Positions 53,638-61,712 of a stretch of 64,000 nt of DNA are shown piece by piece. A program made the translations under genes and the position numbers. Source of the DNA: an uncultured Ruegeria sp. (lineage in GTDB: Bacteria; Pseudomonadota; Alphaproteobacteria; Rhodobacterales; Rhodobacteraceae); the NCBI RefSeq assembly GCF_947504215.1, contig NZ_CANNGO010000001.1, positions 124,001 to 188,000 of the forward strand, given 5' to 3'. The notes under the pieces are model-generated. The model worked only from the letters and a program-made list of their open reading frames with translations. It had not been told where the DNA came from and searched no databases. Every line of letters starts with the position of its first letter. The first letter of the stretch is position 1.

Positions 53638-54456
53638 TCATTCACCGGCGTTTGGGAAGAAAACCTGCTGCCCATCCAACATGTAGGACGCGATCGCCGC
53701 TTGCCCGTCCGGTCCGATCAGCCAATCAATAAACCGCTGCCCGGCATTTGCCCGCACGTGCGGGTGAGTTGTTGGGTTGACCAGGATGACGCCATATTGG
53801 TTGAACAGGCGCGTGTCTCCTTCGACGAGTACCTCAAGGCTGCCTTTGTTGCCGAAGGACAGCCATGTTGCCCTGTCGGTCAGGGCATACGCATCCATTC
53901 CGCTGGCAACATTCAACGTGGCACCCATGCCGGATCCGGTTTCCCGGTACCACGTGCCTGATGCGTCTGTTGGGTCAACACCAGCAGCGCTCCAATGGCC
54001 CATCTCGGCCTTGTGCGTTCCGCTGTCGTCCCCGCGCGAAACAAACGGCGCTTCGGCTGCTTCGATGGCGGTCAATGCAGTCAATATGTCAGCCCCTCCC
54101 CCAACCGCAGCCGGATCGGACTTAGGTCCAACCAGAATGAAGTCGTTGTACATGAGGTCAAACCGCTCGACCCCCCAGCCGTCGGCGACAAACTTTTCTT
54201 CATCAGGCTTGGAATGGACCATCAAGACATCACCGTCACCGTTGACGGCATTTCTGATGGCCTGACCCGTTCCCACTGCGACTACACGCACTTCGATCCC
54301 GGTTTCCGCCTCAAACCCTGGCAGAATGAAATCCAACAGGCCCGAGTTCTGGGTCGAGGTTGTGGATTGAACCACTATGAAAGGCTCCTCGGCCCAAGCG
54401 GGTCCAACCACCAGCCCAAGGGTCACCAATGCCGCCAGAATGCAATCCCGGAACAT
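53638..54456 (-). CDS. tupA: Tungstate ABC transporter binding protein TupA
   Basis: 272-residue periplasmic protein of the TupA family. The signal ends at AWAEE (residue 23). The binding loop VVQSTTSTQNSGLLDFILPGF (about 28-48) has the TTST motif of TupA, and GTGQAIRNAVNGDGDVLMVHS follows. SRGDDSGTHKAE (about 145) and the ending RFIDWLIGPDGQAAIASY are typical. It takes tungstate with high affinity, which fits a formate dehydrogenase using tungsten. The ATG at 54456 is used over a TTG three bases upstream. It is last in the tupBCA operon and converges with the regulator gene. Confidence 0.93.
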   Translation of the reverse strand: MFRDCILAALVTLGLVVGPAWAEEPFIVVQSTTSTQNSGLLDFILPGFEAETGIEVRVVAVGTGQAIRNAVNGDGDVLMVHSKPDEEKFVADGWGVERFDLMYNDFILVGPKSDPAAVGGGADILTALTAIEAAEAPFVSRGDDSGTHKAEMGHWSAAGVDPTDASGTWYRETGSGMGATLNVASGMDAYALTDRATWLSFGNKGSLEVLVEGDTRLFNQYGVILVNPTTHPHVRANAGQRFIDWLIGPDGQAAIASYMLDGQQVFFPNAGE

Positions 54457-54477
54457 CAAATTCTCCGTCTCTTTGTT

Positions 54478-55212
54478 TTAAGTAATCAATCCGCCTGCCA
54501 AATAACGGCGCGATGCTTCGGTTTTTGGCGCAGTCAATACCTGTCTCGCTGGGCCATGTTCAACGACATTCCCGGCCTGCATCATCACCACATCCGACGC
54601 CAAACGGCGTGCCTGTCCGATATCATGAGTCACCATCACGATCCGCACACCCTTTTTCGACGCGCGCAGAACCATCCGTTCGATCATTTGCGTGGCACCC
54701 GGATCAAGCGCACTTGTGGGCTCGTCCAGCAGCAGAGTTTCCGGGTTCAGAGCCAGTGCGCGTAATATAGCAAGTCGCTGCGCTTCACCGCCAGAAAGAG
54801 ACCGGGCAGACTGTCGCGATTTGCCTTCCAGGCCACCCTCGCCCAACAGCTCAACAATCCGTCGCTTGCGGTTCGTCCAACCAACCCCCTGCCGCCTGAG
54901 AACAAAGTCCAGATTGGCCGCCACCGACCGCCGCAACAACACCGGCTGTTGAAATACCATGGCCTGACGGGCCTTGTGATCCGAATTCAGCGAGGTGCCA
55001 TCCTGCGTCACTTGCCCCCGGTTCGGAGTGATCAACCCATGCAGACAGCGCAACAAAAGGCTTTTTCCAGATCCGTTGGGACCCAAAATCAGAGTGGGGC
55101 CCGGACCGTCCAGTATCAGTTCGGGAACATCCAGCAGCGTTTTTCCGTTGCTCTGAACTTGTAACTCTCGCGCTTTCAGACACGTTGTCATTTCCGACAC
55201 CAGGTCACGCAT
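54478..55212 (-). CDS. tupC: Tungstate ABC transporter ATPase TupC
   Basis: 244-residue ABC ATPase. Walker A is GPNGSGKS (about 45-52), the Q-loop is MVFQQPVLLRRSV, the signature is LSGGEAQRLAI (about 145) and Walker B is LLLDEPTSALD (about 169). It overlaps tupB by eight bases; an ATG at 55191 is an alternative start without overlap. Its compact size, without an OB-fold C-terminal extension like that of ModC, fits TupC. It works with tupB and tupA. Confidence 0.92.
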   Translation of the reverse strand: MRDLVSEMTTCLKARELQVQSNGKTLLDVPELILDGPGPTLILGPNGSGKSLLLRCLHGLITPNRGQVTQDGTSLNSDHKARQAMVFQQPVLLRRSVAANLDFVLRRQGVGWTNRKRRIVELLGEGGLEGKSRQSARSLSGGEAQRLAILRALALNPETLLLDEPTSALDPGATQMIERMVLRASKKGVRIVMVTHDIGQARRLASDVVMMQAGNVVEHGPARQVLTAPKTEASRRYLAGGLIT

Positions 55213-55918
55213 GACGCAATCCTTCCTGCTCGGCCCGCAGGCTCAGCGTGCTGACCATGGCGTTCACGGCCACGGCAATGCCAATCAGGATCGCACCTAG
55301 GGCCAACGCGAGCGCCAGATTGCCCTTCGAGGTCTCCAACGCAATGGTCGTGGTCATGACACGCGTGACGTGGTTGATATTGCCGCCGACGATGATCACC
55401 GCTCCGACTTCGGCAATAGCGCGTCCGAAACCAGCCAATAGAGCCGTTACCAGCGCAACGCGTGCGTCCCATAACAACACAGGGACAGAGGACAATCGGG
55501 ACACTCCCAAAGACCTGAGTTGCTCGGAATATTCCTCGGCCAACATCTCGGTCACTTGTCGCGTTAACGCAGCGATGATGGGCGTGACCAGAACCACTTG
55601 AGCGAGGATCATAGCGTTTGGTGTGTATAACAGTTCAAGCACACCCAACGGCCCAGAACGCGACAGCATAAGATATACCAGCAGGCCCACAACCACGGGC
55701 GGGAGCCCCATCAGAGCGTTCATCAACACAATCATCACCCGTCGGCCCGGAAACCGTGCAACAGCCAACGCCGCCCCAACAGGCATACCGATAATCGCAG
55801 CGATCAACACGGCAAACATAGAAACACGCAGAGACAAGAGCACGATTGCCCAAAGCTCTGAGTCTCCTTCGAAGATCAAAGAAAGGGCCTTGCTGAATTC
55901 TGATGCAAAATCATGCAT
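55205..55918 (-). CDS. tupB: Tungstate ABC transporter permease TupB
   Basis: 237-residue permease with about five to six helices. It shows the ABC inner-membrane EAA-like loop ALTRQVTEMLAEEYSEQLRSLGVSRLSS (about 118-145) and GFGRAIAEVGAVIIVGGNINHVTRVMTTTIALE, which is very typical of TupB. It starts the tupBCA operon. A divergent promoter lies in the 154-base gap toward the pyrimidine importer. It shares eight bases with tupC. Confidence 0.93.
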   Translation of the reverse strand: MHDFASEFSKALSLIFEGDSELWAIVLLSLRVSMFAVLIAAIIGMPVGAALAVARFPGRRVMIVLMNALMGLPPVVVGLLVYLMLSRSGPLGVLELLYTPNAMILAQVVLVTPIIAALTRQVTEMLAEEYSEQLRSLGVSRLSSVPVLLWDARVALVTALLAGFGRAIAEVGAVIIVGGNINHVTRVMTTTIALETSKGNLALALALGAILIGIAVAVNAMVSTLSLRAEQEGLRHA

Positions 55919-56019
55919 TTTCTACGCGCTGAACCTCATATCGTATGAAATGCTTGTAATTTCACTGAAATACTACCGCAATTCCCACTCAAGTACAGTT
56001 ACGAATCCGACATCGTGAA

Positions 56020-56049
56020 CGAAAAACGCGGCCCGGATTGGACCGCGTT
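56020..56049 (-). terminator. Terminator of the pyrimidine operon
   Basis: Seven-base stem AACGCGG / CCGCGTT; on the minus strand it is followed by TTTTT. It lies 24 bases after the stop of the binding-protein gene. Confidence 0.8.
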
Positions 56050-56072
56050 CATCTACGTTACTAAGGGGTGCT

Positions 56073-57068
56073 TTAGTTCAGGGCCGCATCCGTGATTTGA
56101 TGGGTCCAGGCACCGTCGGGCTGCTGGGTGATCACCGGATCCGAACCACCTGCAAGCAATGTGCCTACCGTGCGCTCAAAATCTGCAGGATCCAATGCAC
56201 CGTTTGAGCCTGCCGTCAGCTTAGCAATTTCACCCATCATGCGTTTCTGATGCTCTTCGGTCTGTGCGCCGGTTTCGTCATTCTCCAGCACAATATCAGC
56301 CGCTTCATCCGGGTTTTCTTCGGCGTATTTCCACCCCTTCATCGAGGCACGGACGAAGCGCTCCATCTTGTCGACAAAGGCTGCATCGCTCAGGTTTTCC
56401 TCAAGCACATACAAGCCATCTTCCAGTGTCGCCACGCCCTGGTCCTCGTATTTGAAGGTCACCAGTTCTTCCGGAGCAACACCCGCGTCGATGACCTGCC
56501 AGTATTCGTTATAGGTCATGGTACTGATGCAATCGGCCTGACGCTGTAACAGTGGGTCAACGTTAAAGCCCTGCTTCAGTACCTCGACACCGCTTTCACT
56601 CTTGCCGCCGGTGTCGATGCCCAACTGGCTCATCCAACTCATGAACGGGAATTCATTGCCGAAGAACCAAACGCCCAGCGTGCGGTTCTTGAGGTCCGCA
56701 GGTTCGGCAATGCCAGCATCTTTCCAGCAGGTCAGCATCATACCCGAGCTTTTGAACGGCTGCGCGATGTTAACCAAAGGCAGGCCTTTTTCCCGTGCGG
56801 CCAAGGCTGCTGGCATCCATTCGACAGTCACGTCGGCCCCGCCCCCCGCGATCACCTGTGTCGGTGCGATGTCGGGACCGCCGGGCAGAATCGTGACATC
56901 CAGACCCTCTTCTTCGTAAAAGCCTTTGTCCTTGGCCACGTAGTAGCCTGCGAACTGCGCTTGTGTGACCCACTTGAGCTGTAACGTCACCTCATCCGCA
57001 GCAAGCGCTGCGCTGGCGGCCAGGCTAAAGGCGGCAACCGCCCCGCTGAGTAGCTTATTCATCTTCAT
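56073..57068 (-). CDS. ABC transporter binding protein, NMT1/ThiY-like
   Basis: 331-residue periplasmic binding protein. The signal ends at AALAADE (about 24). Then comes VTLQLKWVTQAQFAGYYVAKDKGFYEEEGLDVTI (25-58), the start of NMT1/THI5/ThiY-like proteins that bind pyrimidine-like ligands, and GNEFPFMSWMSQLGI later. It is the last gene of the minus-strand cluster that holds dihydropyrimidinase and beta-ureidopropionase, so uracil, thymine or dihydropyrimidine uptake is likely. A hydroxymethylpyrimidine role cannot be excluded. Confidence 0.88.
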   Translation of the reverse strand: MKMNKLLSGAVAAFSLAASAALAADEVTLQLKWVTQAQFAGYYVAKDKGFYEEEGLDVTILPGGPDIAPTQVIAGGGADVTVEWMPAALAAREKGLPLVNIAQPFKSSGMMLTCWKDAGIAEPADLKNRTLGVWFFGNEFPFMSWMSQLGIDTGGKSESGVEVLKQGFNVDPLLQRQADCISTMTYNEYWQVIDAGVAPEELVTFKYEDQGVATLEDGLYVLEENLSDAAFVDKMERFVRASMKGWKYAEENPDEAADIVLENDETGAQTEEHQKRMMGEIAKLTAGSNGALDPADFERTVGTLLAGGSDPVITQQPDGAWTHQITDAALN

Positions 57069-57124
57069 TTCTCCTAGTTGCTAATTGCGCCCCGTTCACG
57101 GGGTCTGTTGAAGTATTTCCTTTG

Positions 57125-57970
57125 TTATCCGCGTTGCGATGGGTGCCAGAACGTCACCGCTTTTTCGATCATCGCGACCAATCCGTAAAACGCTGTACCA
57201 GCCAGCGCGGCCACAACGATCTCGGCCCAGACCATATCGAGCGACAATTGCCCGACGCTGGTCGATATCCGAAACCCCATGCCCAAAGTGGGCGAGCCAA
57301 AGAACTCTGCCACGATAGCGCCGATCAACGCCAGAGTGGTGGAAATCTTCAACCCGTTGAAAATGAATGGCATCGCGGCAGGCAGACGTAGCTTCAGGAA
57401 GCTTTGCCAATAACTCGCCGCGTAGGTCTCCATAAGATCACGCTGCATGGCTGTGGCCTCGCGCAGCCCGGCGACGGTGTTCACCAACATGGGAAAAAAG
57501 ACCATAACCACCACGACGGCCGCCTTGGAATGCCAGTCAAACCCGAACCACATCACCAGAATGGGCGCGGTCCCAACAATCGGCAAAGCCGCCACGAAAT
57601 TGCCAACCGGCAACAGACCAAGGCGCAGAAAATCCCAGCGATCCACCGCAATCGCCATCAGGAAAGCCGCGCCACACCCAAGGATGTACCCGCTGAGTGC
57701 CCCCTTGATGATGGTCTGAACAAAATCTGCCCACAGGATGGGTAAGCTGTCGGCAAAACGCACAGCGATCACAGATGGCGCGGGCAGAATGACCAAAGGC
57801 ACTTCGAGCCCGCGCACCAACAACTCCCATATCCCAATGATTGTCAGACCAAAGATCAACGGGGCCAGAAACCGGACCATACGCGTGTCGGCTTGCGGTC
57901 CGCTGGCCAGACGACTGTTCAACCACCAGCCAAGAAGCCAAAGACCGAATGCAAATAGCACCAACATCAT
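57125..57970 (-). CDS. ABC transporter permease (second)
   Basis: 281-residue permease of the SsuC/TauC/ThiX type with about six to seven helices. The EAA loop REATAMQRDLMETYAASYWQSFLKLRLPAAMPFIFNGLKIS (about 155-195) is clear. It overlaps the stop of the first permease by four bases (ATGA). The N-terminal LASGPQADTRMVRFLAP is a cytoplasmic segment. With the first permease it probably forms a heterodimer. Confidence 0.9.
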   Translation of the reverse strand: MMLVLFAFGLWLLGWWLNSRLASGPQADTRMVRFLAPLIFGLTIIGIWELLVRGLEVPLVILPAPSVIAVRFADSLPILWADFVQTIIKGALSGYILGCGAAFLMAIAVDRWDFLRLGLLPVGNFVAALPIVGTAPILVMWFGFDWHSKAAVVVVMVFFPMLVNTVAGLREATAMQRDLMETYAASYWQSFLKLRLPAAMPFIFNGLKISTTLALIGAIVAEFFGSPTLGMGFRISTSVGQLSLDMVWAEIVVAALAGTAFYGLVAMIEKAVTFWHPSQRG

Positions 57971-58884
57971 TGCGCCATCCCCATCCTCTTAAGCACTGAT
58001 CGCTCCATCAGGCCAAGTAGCCCGACGAGACACGCAGCCAGAATGGCAGCCGCAAACAGAGCCGACCAGATCTGGACCGTTTGACCGTAATAGCTGCCCG
58101 CCAACAGTCGCGCACCCAATCCAGCGACCGCGCCAGTTGGCAACTCTCCGACAATTGCGCCGACCAGCGACGCGGCGATACCGATCTTGAGCGACGTAAA
58201 CAAGTAAGGCATCGATGCAGGCAGACGCAGTTTCCAAAACCCCTGCCCCCTGGTTGCGTTGTAGCTCTGTAGAAGGTCAAGCTGCATCGCATCTGGGCTG
58301 CGCAGGCCTTTGACCATCCCAACGACGACAGGGAAAAAACTCAGATAGGCCGAGATCACTGCCTTGGGAATAATCCCCTGAATGCCCACCGAATACAGAA
58401 CTACAATGATCATCGGTGCCAACGCGATGATCGGAATGGTCTGACTGACGATGGCCCAGGGCATGACCGACAGATCCATCACCCGGCTATGCACAATCCC
58501 AACGGCCAACAGAATGCCCAGCCCTGTGCCAATCGCAAATCCCAGCATTGTCGCGCTGAGCGTGACCCAGGCGTGATAGATCAAGGACCGTTTTGAGGTG
58601 ATCTTTTTGAGAACAGTCGTTTCCCACAGCTCTACCGCGACCTGATGTGGCGCGGGCAGACGAGGACGGTCCTGTGCCCATGTGGCCGGAATGGCAAAGC
58701 TGTTGTCCAGTGTCAGGCCGATCTCGCTCATATCCCGACGGTCTTTGGCCGACGGGGGCTGTACTTCGGCCCCGGCGCGTTCCTGTTCGGTCAGAACGCC
58801 TTTGATGTTCATTGGAACACAGGCGGCGTACCAAAGCACGACAATCGCGGCGATCACGGTCAGGATTGCAAAAACCTGCTTCAT
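57967..58884 (-). CDS. ABC transporter permease (first)
   Basis: 305-residue permease of the same class. It has an extra N-terminal loop (about 25-85) containing LTEQERAGAEVQPPSAKDRRDM before the transmembrane core. The EAA loop is LRSPDAMQLDLLQSYNATRGQGFWKLRLPASMPYLFTSLKIG (about 195-236). The ATG at 58884 makes a four-base overlap (ATGA) with the acetyltransferase gene, better than the ATG at 58893, so translation is coupled. Confidence 0.9.
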   Translation of the reverse strand: MKQVFAILTVIAAIVVLWYAACVPMNIKGVLTEQERAGAEVQPPSAKDRRDMSEIGLTLDNSFAIPATWAQDRPRLPAPHQVAVELWETTVLKKITSKRSLIYHAWVTLSATMLGFAIGTGLGILLAVGIVHSRVMDLSVMPWAIVSQTIPIIALAPMIIVVLYSVGIQGIIPKAVISAYLSFFPVVVGMVKGLRSPDAMQLDLLQSYNATRGQGFWKLRLPASMPYLFTSLKIGIAASLVGAIVGELPTGAVAGLGARLLAGSYYGQTVQIWSALFAAAILAACLVGLLGLMERSVLKRMGMAQ

Positions 58885-59312
58885 GCCCGCCACTCCATCC
58901 GGATTACCGGCAAAGTCTCGGGCGGTGTCGGCGGTTCCATTCCCGTTGCCTCAAACCCTTCGCGCCGATAGAATTTTTGTGCGGATTTGTTTGGCTCATG
59001 CGTCGTCAGCCAAAGGTAGTCGCGACCTGTCTTGGCTTTGTCTAACAATTGCTTCCCGATCCCTTGTCCGGTTCGCAGACAGTACAGGGCACCGACTTTG
59101 TTTTCTTTAGGGTCAACGGACATGTAACAATCCACCGGGTCGCCGGCGACCCAGATTTCCCGGCTTGGGAAAGCTTCGCGGATCAAGGCCGTCATCACTT
59201 CTTCCGGCAGCTCGTCCGGCATCCAATCAGTCTGGGTCGCCCATGTCGAAATGACATGCCCACAGGCCGAAATGTCATCCTGCGTTGCTCTTCTTATGTC
59301 GGCGCCCGCCAT
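58881..59312 (-). CDS. GNAT family N-acetyltransferase
   Basis: 143-residue GNAT-fold acetyltransferase. The acetyl-CoA loop reads LRTGQGIGKQLLDKAK (about 84-99), the family Q/R-x-x-G-x-G/A pattern. The C-terminal WLTTHEPNKSAQKFYRREGFEATG holds the conserved end of the fold. It sits inside the importer operon, overlapping the ATPase gene by one base (TGATG) and the permease gene by four, so it is clearly co-expressed. Its substrate is unknown; beta-alanine or a 3-aminoisobutyrate-type product of pyrimidine breakdown, or a detoxified intermediate, is conceivable. Confidence 0.87.
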   Translation of the reverse strand: MAGADIRRATQDDISACGHVISTWATQTDWMPDELPEEVMTALIREAFPSREIWVAGDPVDCYMSVDPKENKVGALYCLRTGQGIGKQLLDKAKTGRDYLWLTTHEPNKSAQKFYRREGFEATGMEPPTPPETLPVIRMEWRA

Positions 59313-60109
59313 CAGACGTCATCTCCGTGCCCGGCCCGCAAACCCTCGCGGACGCGGTGAGCGACTTCGATAAACTCTGGCGTATCACGGATGTCCAGCG
59401 GTCTTTCCTTGGGCAACGGGCTGTCAATCACATCGGTGATCCGCCCGGGCCTGGGGCTCATCACCACAATCTTGGTGCTCAGATAGACCGCCTCTGGGAT
59501 CGAGTGCGTTACAAAGCCAATGGTCTTTTCCGTGCGCGCCCAAAGGGCCAACAGTTGTTCATTCAGATGATCCCTTACGATCTCATCCAGCGCACCAAAC
59601 GGCTCGTCCATGAGAAGAATGTCTGCATCAAATGCAAGTGCTCGCGCGATGCTTGCACGTTGCTGCATACCCCCCGAAAGCTGCCAAGGGAATTTCCCAC
59701 CGAACCCTTCGAGATCAACGAGTTCCAGGACGTTTCTGACCCGCTCCGCTTGCTCTGCAGCCGAGTAGCCCATGATCTCAAGCGGCAGTTTGACGTTTTT
59801 TGCAATGGTCCGCCACGGGTAGAGACCCGCAGCCTGAAACACATAGCCATAAGCGCGGTTCCGACGCGCTTCATCAGGGGTCATACCATTTACGGTAAGT
59901 GTCCCCCCGGTCGGCGCTTCAAGCGCCGCGATACAGCGCAAAAAAGTGGTTTTGCCACAGCCCGAGGGCCCGATGAAACTAACGAACTCACCCTTGTTGA
60001 TCGTCAGGCCTACATCTTTGAGCGCATGAATAGGTCCGTCATTTGTCTGGAAAGTGAGGTCCAGCTGCCTTGCCTCGATAACGGGCTGGGTCGTGCTTTC
60101 AGTATTCAT
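59312..60109 (-). CDS. ABC transporter ATP-binding protein
   Basis: 265-residue ATPase of the SsuB/TauB/ThiZ type. Walker A is GPSGCGKTT (about 47-55), the signature LSGGMQQRASIA (about 144), and Walker B ILLMDEPFGALD (about 166). The ATG at 60109 is used because a longer frame would start inside the intergenic region after the dihydropyrimidinase stop. It lies 55 bases after the hydA stop. It energises the two permeases. Confidence 0.92.
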   Translation of the reverse strand: MNTESTTQPVIEARQLDLTFQTNDGPIHALKDVGLTINKGEFVSFIGPSGCGKTTFLRCIAALEAPTGGTLTVNGMTPDEARRNRAYGYVFQAAGLYPWRTIAKNVKLPLEIMGYSAAEQAERVRNVLELVDLEGFGGKFPWQLSGGMQQRASIARALAFDADILLMDEPFGALDEIVRDHLNEQLLALWARTEKTIGFVTHSIPEAVYLSTKIVVMSPRPGRITDVIDSPLPKERPLDIRDTPEFIEVAHRVREGLRAGHGDDV

Positions 60110-60164
60110 TCCATTGCCTTGAAAAGAGTTGGCATTGGGCCGCAAGATAGGCGACCCGTGCACG

Positions 60165-61619
60165 TCATACGCCCGTCGCCGGTATACCCGACCGCTCAAC
60201 CGGCCGCGGCGCTGTCAGCTCTTTCCACGTACTCAGCGCTTTGTTGACATGGCTGTTCGGTTTCCGCGCAACAAAGTCGCCATGACCTTCCTGCGTTCGG
60301 ATTTCGCCGTCATGCACCGCTACCTGACCTCGTGTGAGTGTGAAGCGCGGCAACCCTCTGACCTCTTTCCCCTCAAACACATTATAGTCGATGGCAGATT
60401 GCTGGCTGTCAGCGCTGATCGTCTTGGATTTCTCCGGATCCCAGACAACGATGTCCGCATCCGCACCAACCAAAATTGCCCCCTTTTTAGGATAGCAATT
60501 CAATATCTTGGCAATGTTTGTTGAAGTGACCGCAACGAACTCGTTCGGAGTTAAACGTCCAGTGCCCACACCGTTGGTCCATAACATCGGCATCCGGTCT
60601 TCCAGCCCCCCTGTACCGTTGGGAATCTTGGTGAAATCCCCAACGCCATAGCGTTTTTGCTCGGTCGTAAAGGCACAGTGGTCAGTCGCCACAACGCTTA
60701 GTGAGCCTGATTGTAGACCAGCCCACAGGCTGTCTTGATGCTGCTTGTTACGGAAGGGCGGGCTCATGACACGGCGCGCAGAATGGTCCCAGTCAGGGTT
60801 GAAATACTCGCTCTCATCCAGCGTCAGGTGCTGGATCAAAGGTTCGCCCCAGACCCGCTTGCCCTGCATCTTGGCGCGACGGATCGCCTCGTGCGCCTCT
60901 TCGCAGGACGTGTGGACGACATAAAGCGGTACACCCGCCATATCGGCGATCATGATCGCGCGATTCGTGGCCTCTCCTTCAACTTGCGGTGGACGGGAAT
61001 AGGCGTGTGCCTCCGGCCCAGTATTGCCCTCAGCCAGCAGCTTGGCGCTTAGTTCGGCGACCACATCACCATTTTCGGCATGCACCATTGCGACACCACC
61101 AAGTTCGGCCAACCGCTTGAACGAGGAAAACAACTCGTCATCATTCACCATCAGCGCGCCCTTGTAGGCCATGAAGTGCTTGAATGTGTTGATGCCGCGT
61201 GTTTCGATCACCGTCTTGATGTCGTCAAACACCTGTTCGCCCCACCAAGTGACAGCCATGTGAAACGAATAATCGCAATTCGCACGCGTCGATTTGTTGT
61301 CCCAGCGCTTCAGCGCGTCCAGCAGGCTTTCACCCGGGTTCGGCAAAGCGAAATCGACCACCATCGTGGTCCCGCCCGCCAGCGCTGCTCGCGTACCGCT
61401 TTCGAAATCATCACTGGAATAAGTGCCCATAAACGGCATTTCCAGATGCGTATGCGGGTCGATCCCGCCGGGCATCACGTAACAGCCGGTGGCATCCAGT
61501 TCCTTGTCGCCTTTAAGATCCAGACCGATCTCGGTGATGACACCGCCTTCGACCACAACATCCGCCTTGTATGTCAGATCAGCGGTAACGACTGTTCCGT
61601 TCTTGATCACAGTGCTCAT
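60165..61619 (-). CDS. hydA: Dihydropyrimidinase
   Basis: 484-residue cyclic amidohydrolase that opens dihydrouracil or dihydrothymine. The metal motif DPHTHLEMPFMG (about 55-67) is followed by the zinc ligands; the carbamylated lysine lies in FKHFMAYKGALMVND (about 147), and TSCEEAHEAIRRAK and ATDHCAFTTEQK carry further histidine and aspartate ligands. The ATG at 61619 follows GGGAG; a TTG two codons earlier is less likely. It is preceded by the ureidopropionase gene and followed by the importer genes. Confidence 0.95.
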   Translation of the reverse strand: MSTVIKNGTVVTADLTYKADVVVEGGVITEIGLDLKGDKELDATGCYVMPGGIDPHTHLEMPFMGTYSSDDFESGTRAALAGGTTMVVDFALPNPGESLLDALKRWDNKSTRANCDYSFHMAVTWWGEQVFDDIKTVIETRGINTFKHFMAYKGALMVNDDELFSSFKRLAELGGVAMVHAENGDVVAELSAKLLAEGNTGPEAHAYSRPPQVEGEATNRAIMIADMAGVPLYVVHTSCEEAHEAIRRAKMQGKRVWGEPLIQHLTLDESEYFNPDWDHSARRVMSPPFRNKQHQDSLWAGLQSGSLSVVATDHCAFTTEQKRYGVGDFTKIPNGTGGLEDRMPMLWTNGVGTGRLTPNEFVAVTSTNIAKILNCYPKKGAILVGADADIVVWDPEKSKTISADSQQSAIDYNVFEGKEVRGLPRFTLTRGQVAVHDGEIRTQEGHGDFVARKPNSHVNKALSTWKELTAPRPVERSGIPATGV

Positions 61620-61680
61620 TTTCAACTCCCTGATGCGGTCTTCGCCGCTTGCTTCATCTGGCCAGAAATATCCCGGGGGA

Positions 61681-61712
61681 GTCGCCCAACGGGCGACGGG
61701 GGCAGCGCCCCC
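61681..61712. repeat. Tandem intergenic stem-loops, probable dispersed repeat
   Basis: Two GC-rich hairpins side by side: GTCGCCC-AAC-GGGCGAC (61681-61697) and GGGGGC-AGC-GCCCCC (61698-61712). They lie in the 93 bases between hydA and the ureidopropionase gene, with GGCCAGAAATATCCCGGGGG just before them. I associate this wording with a common intergenic repeat of Roseobacter genomes; that recollection needs checking. Confidence 0.5.

Noticed and set aside
59285-60247. 320-codon open frame opposite the ABC ATPase
   Set aside because: Overlaps a clear ABC ATPase, has no plausible composition and no ribosome site.
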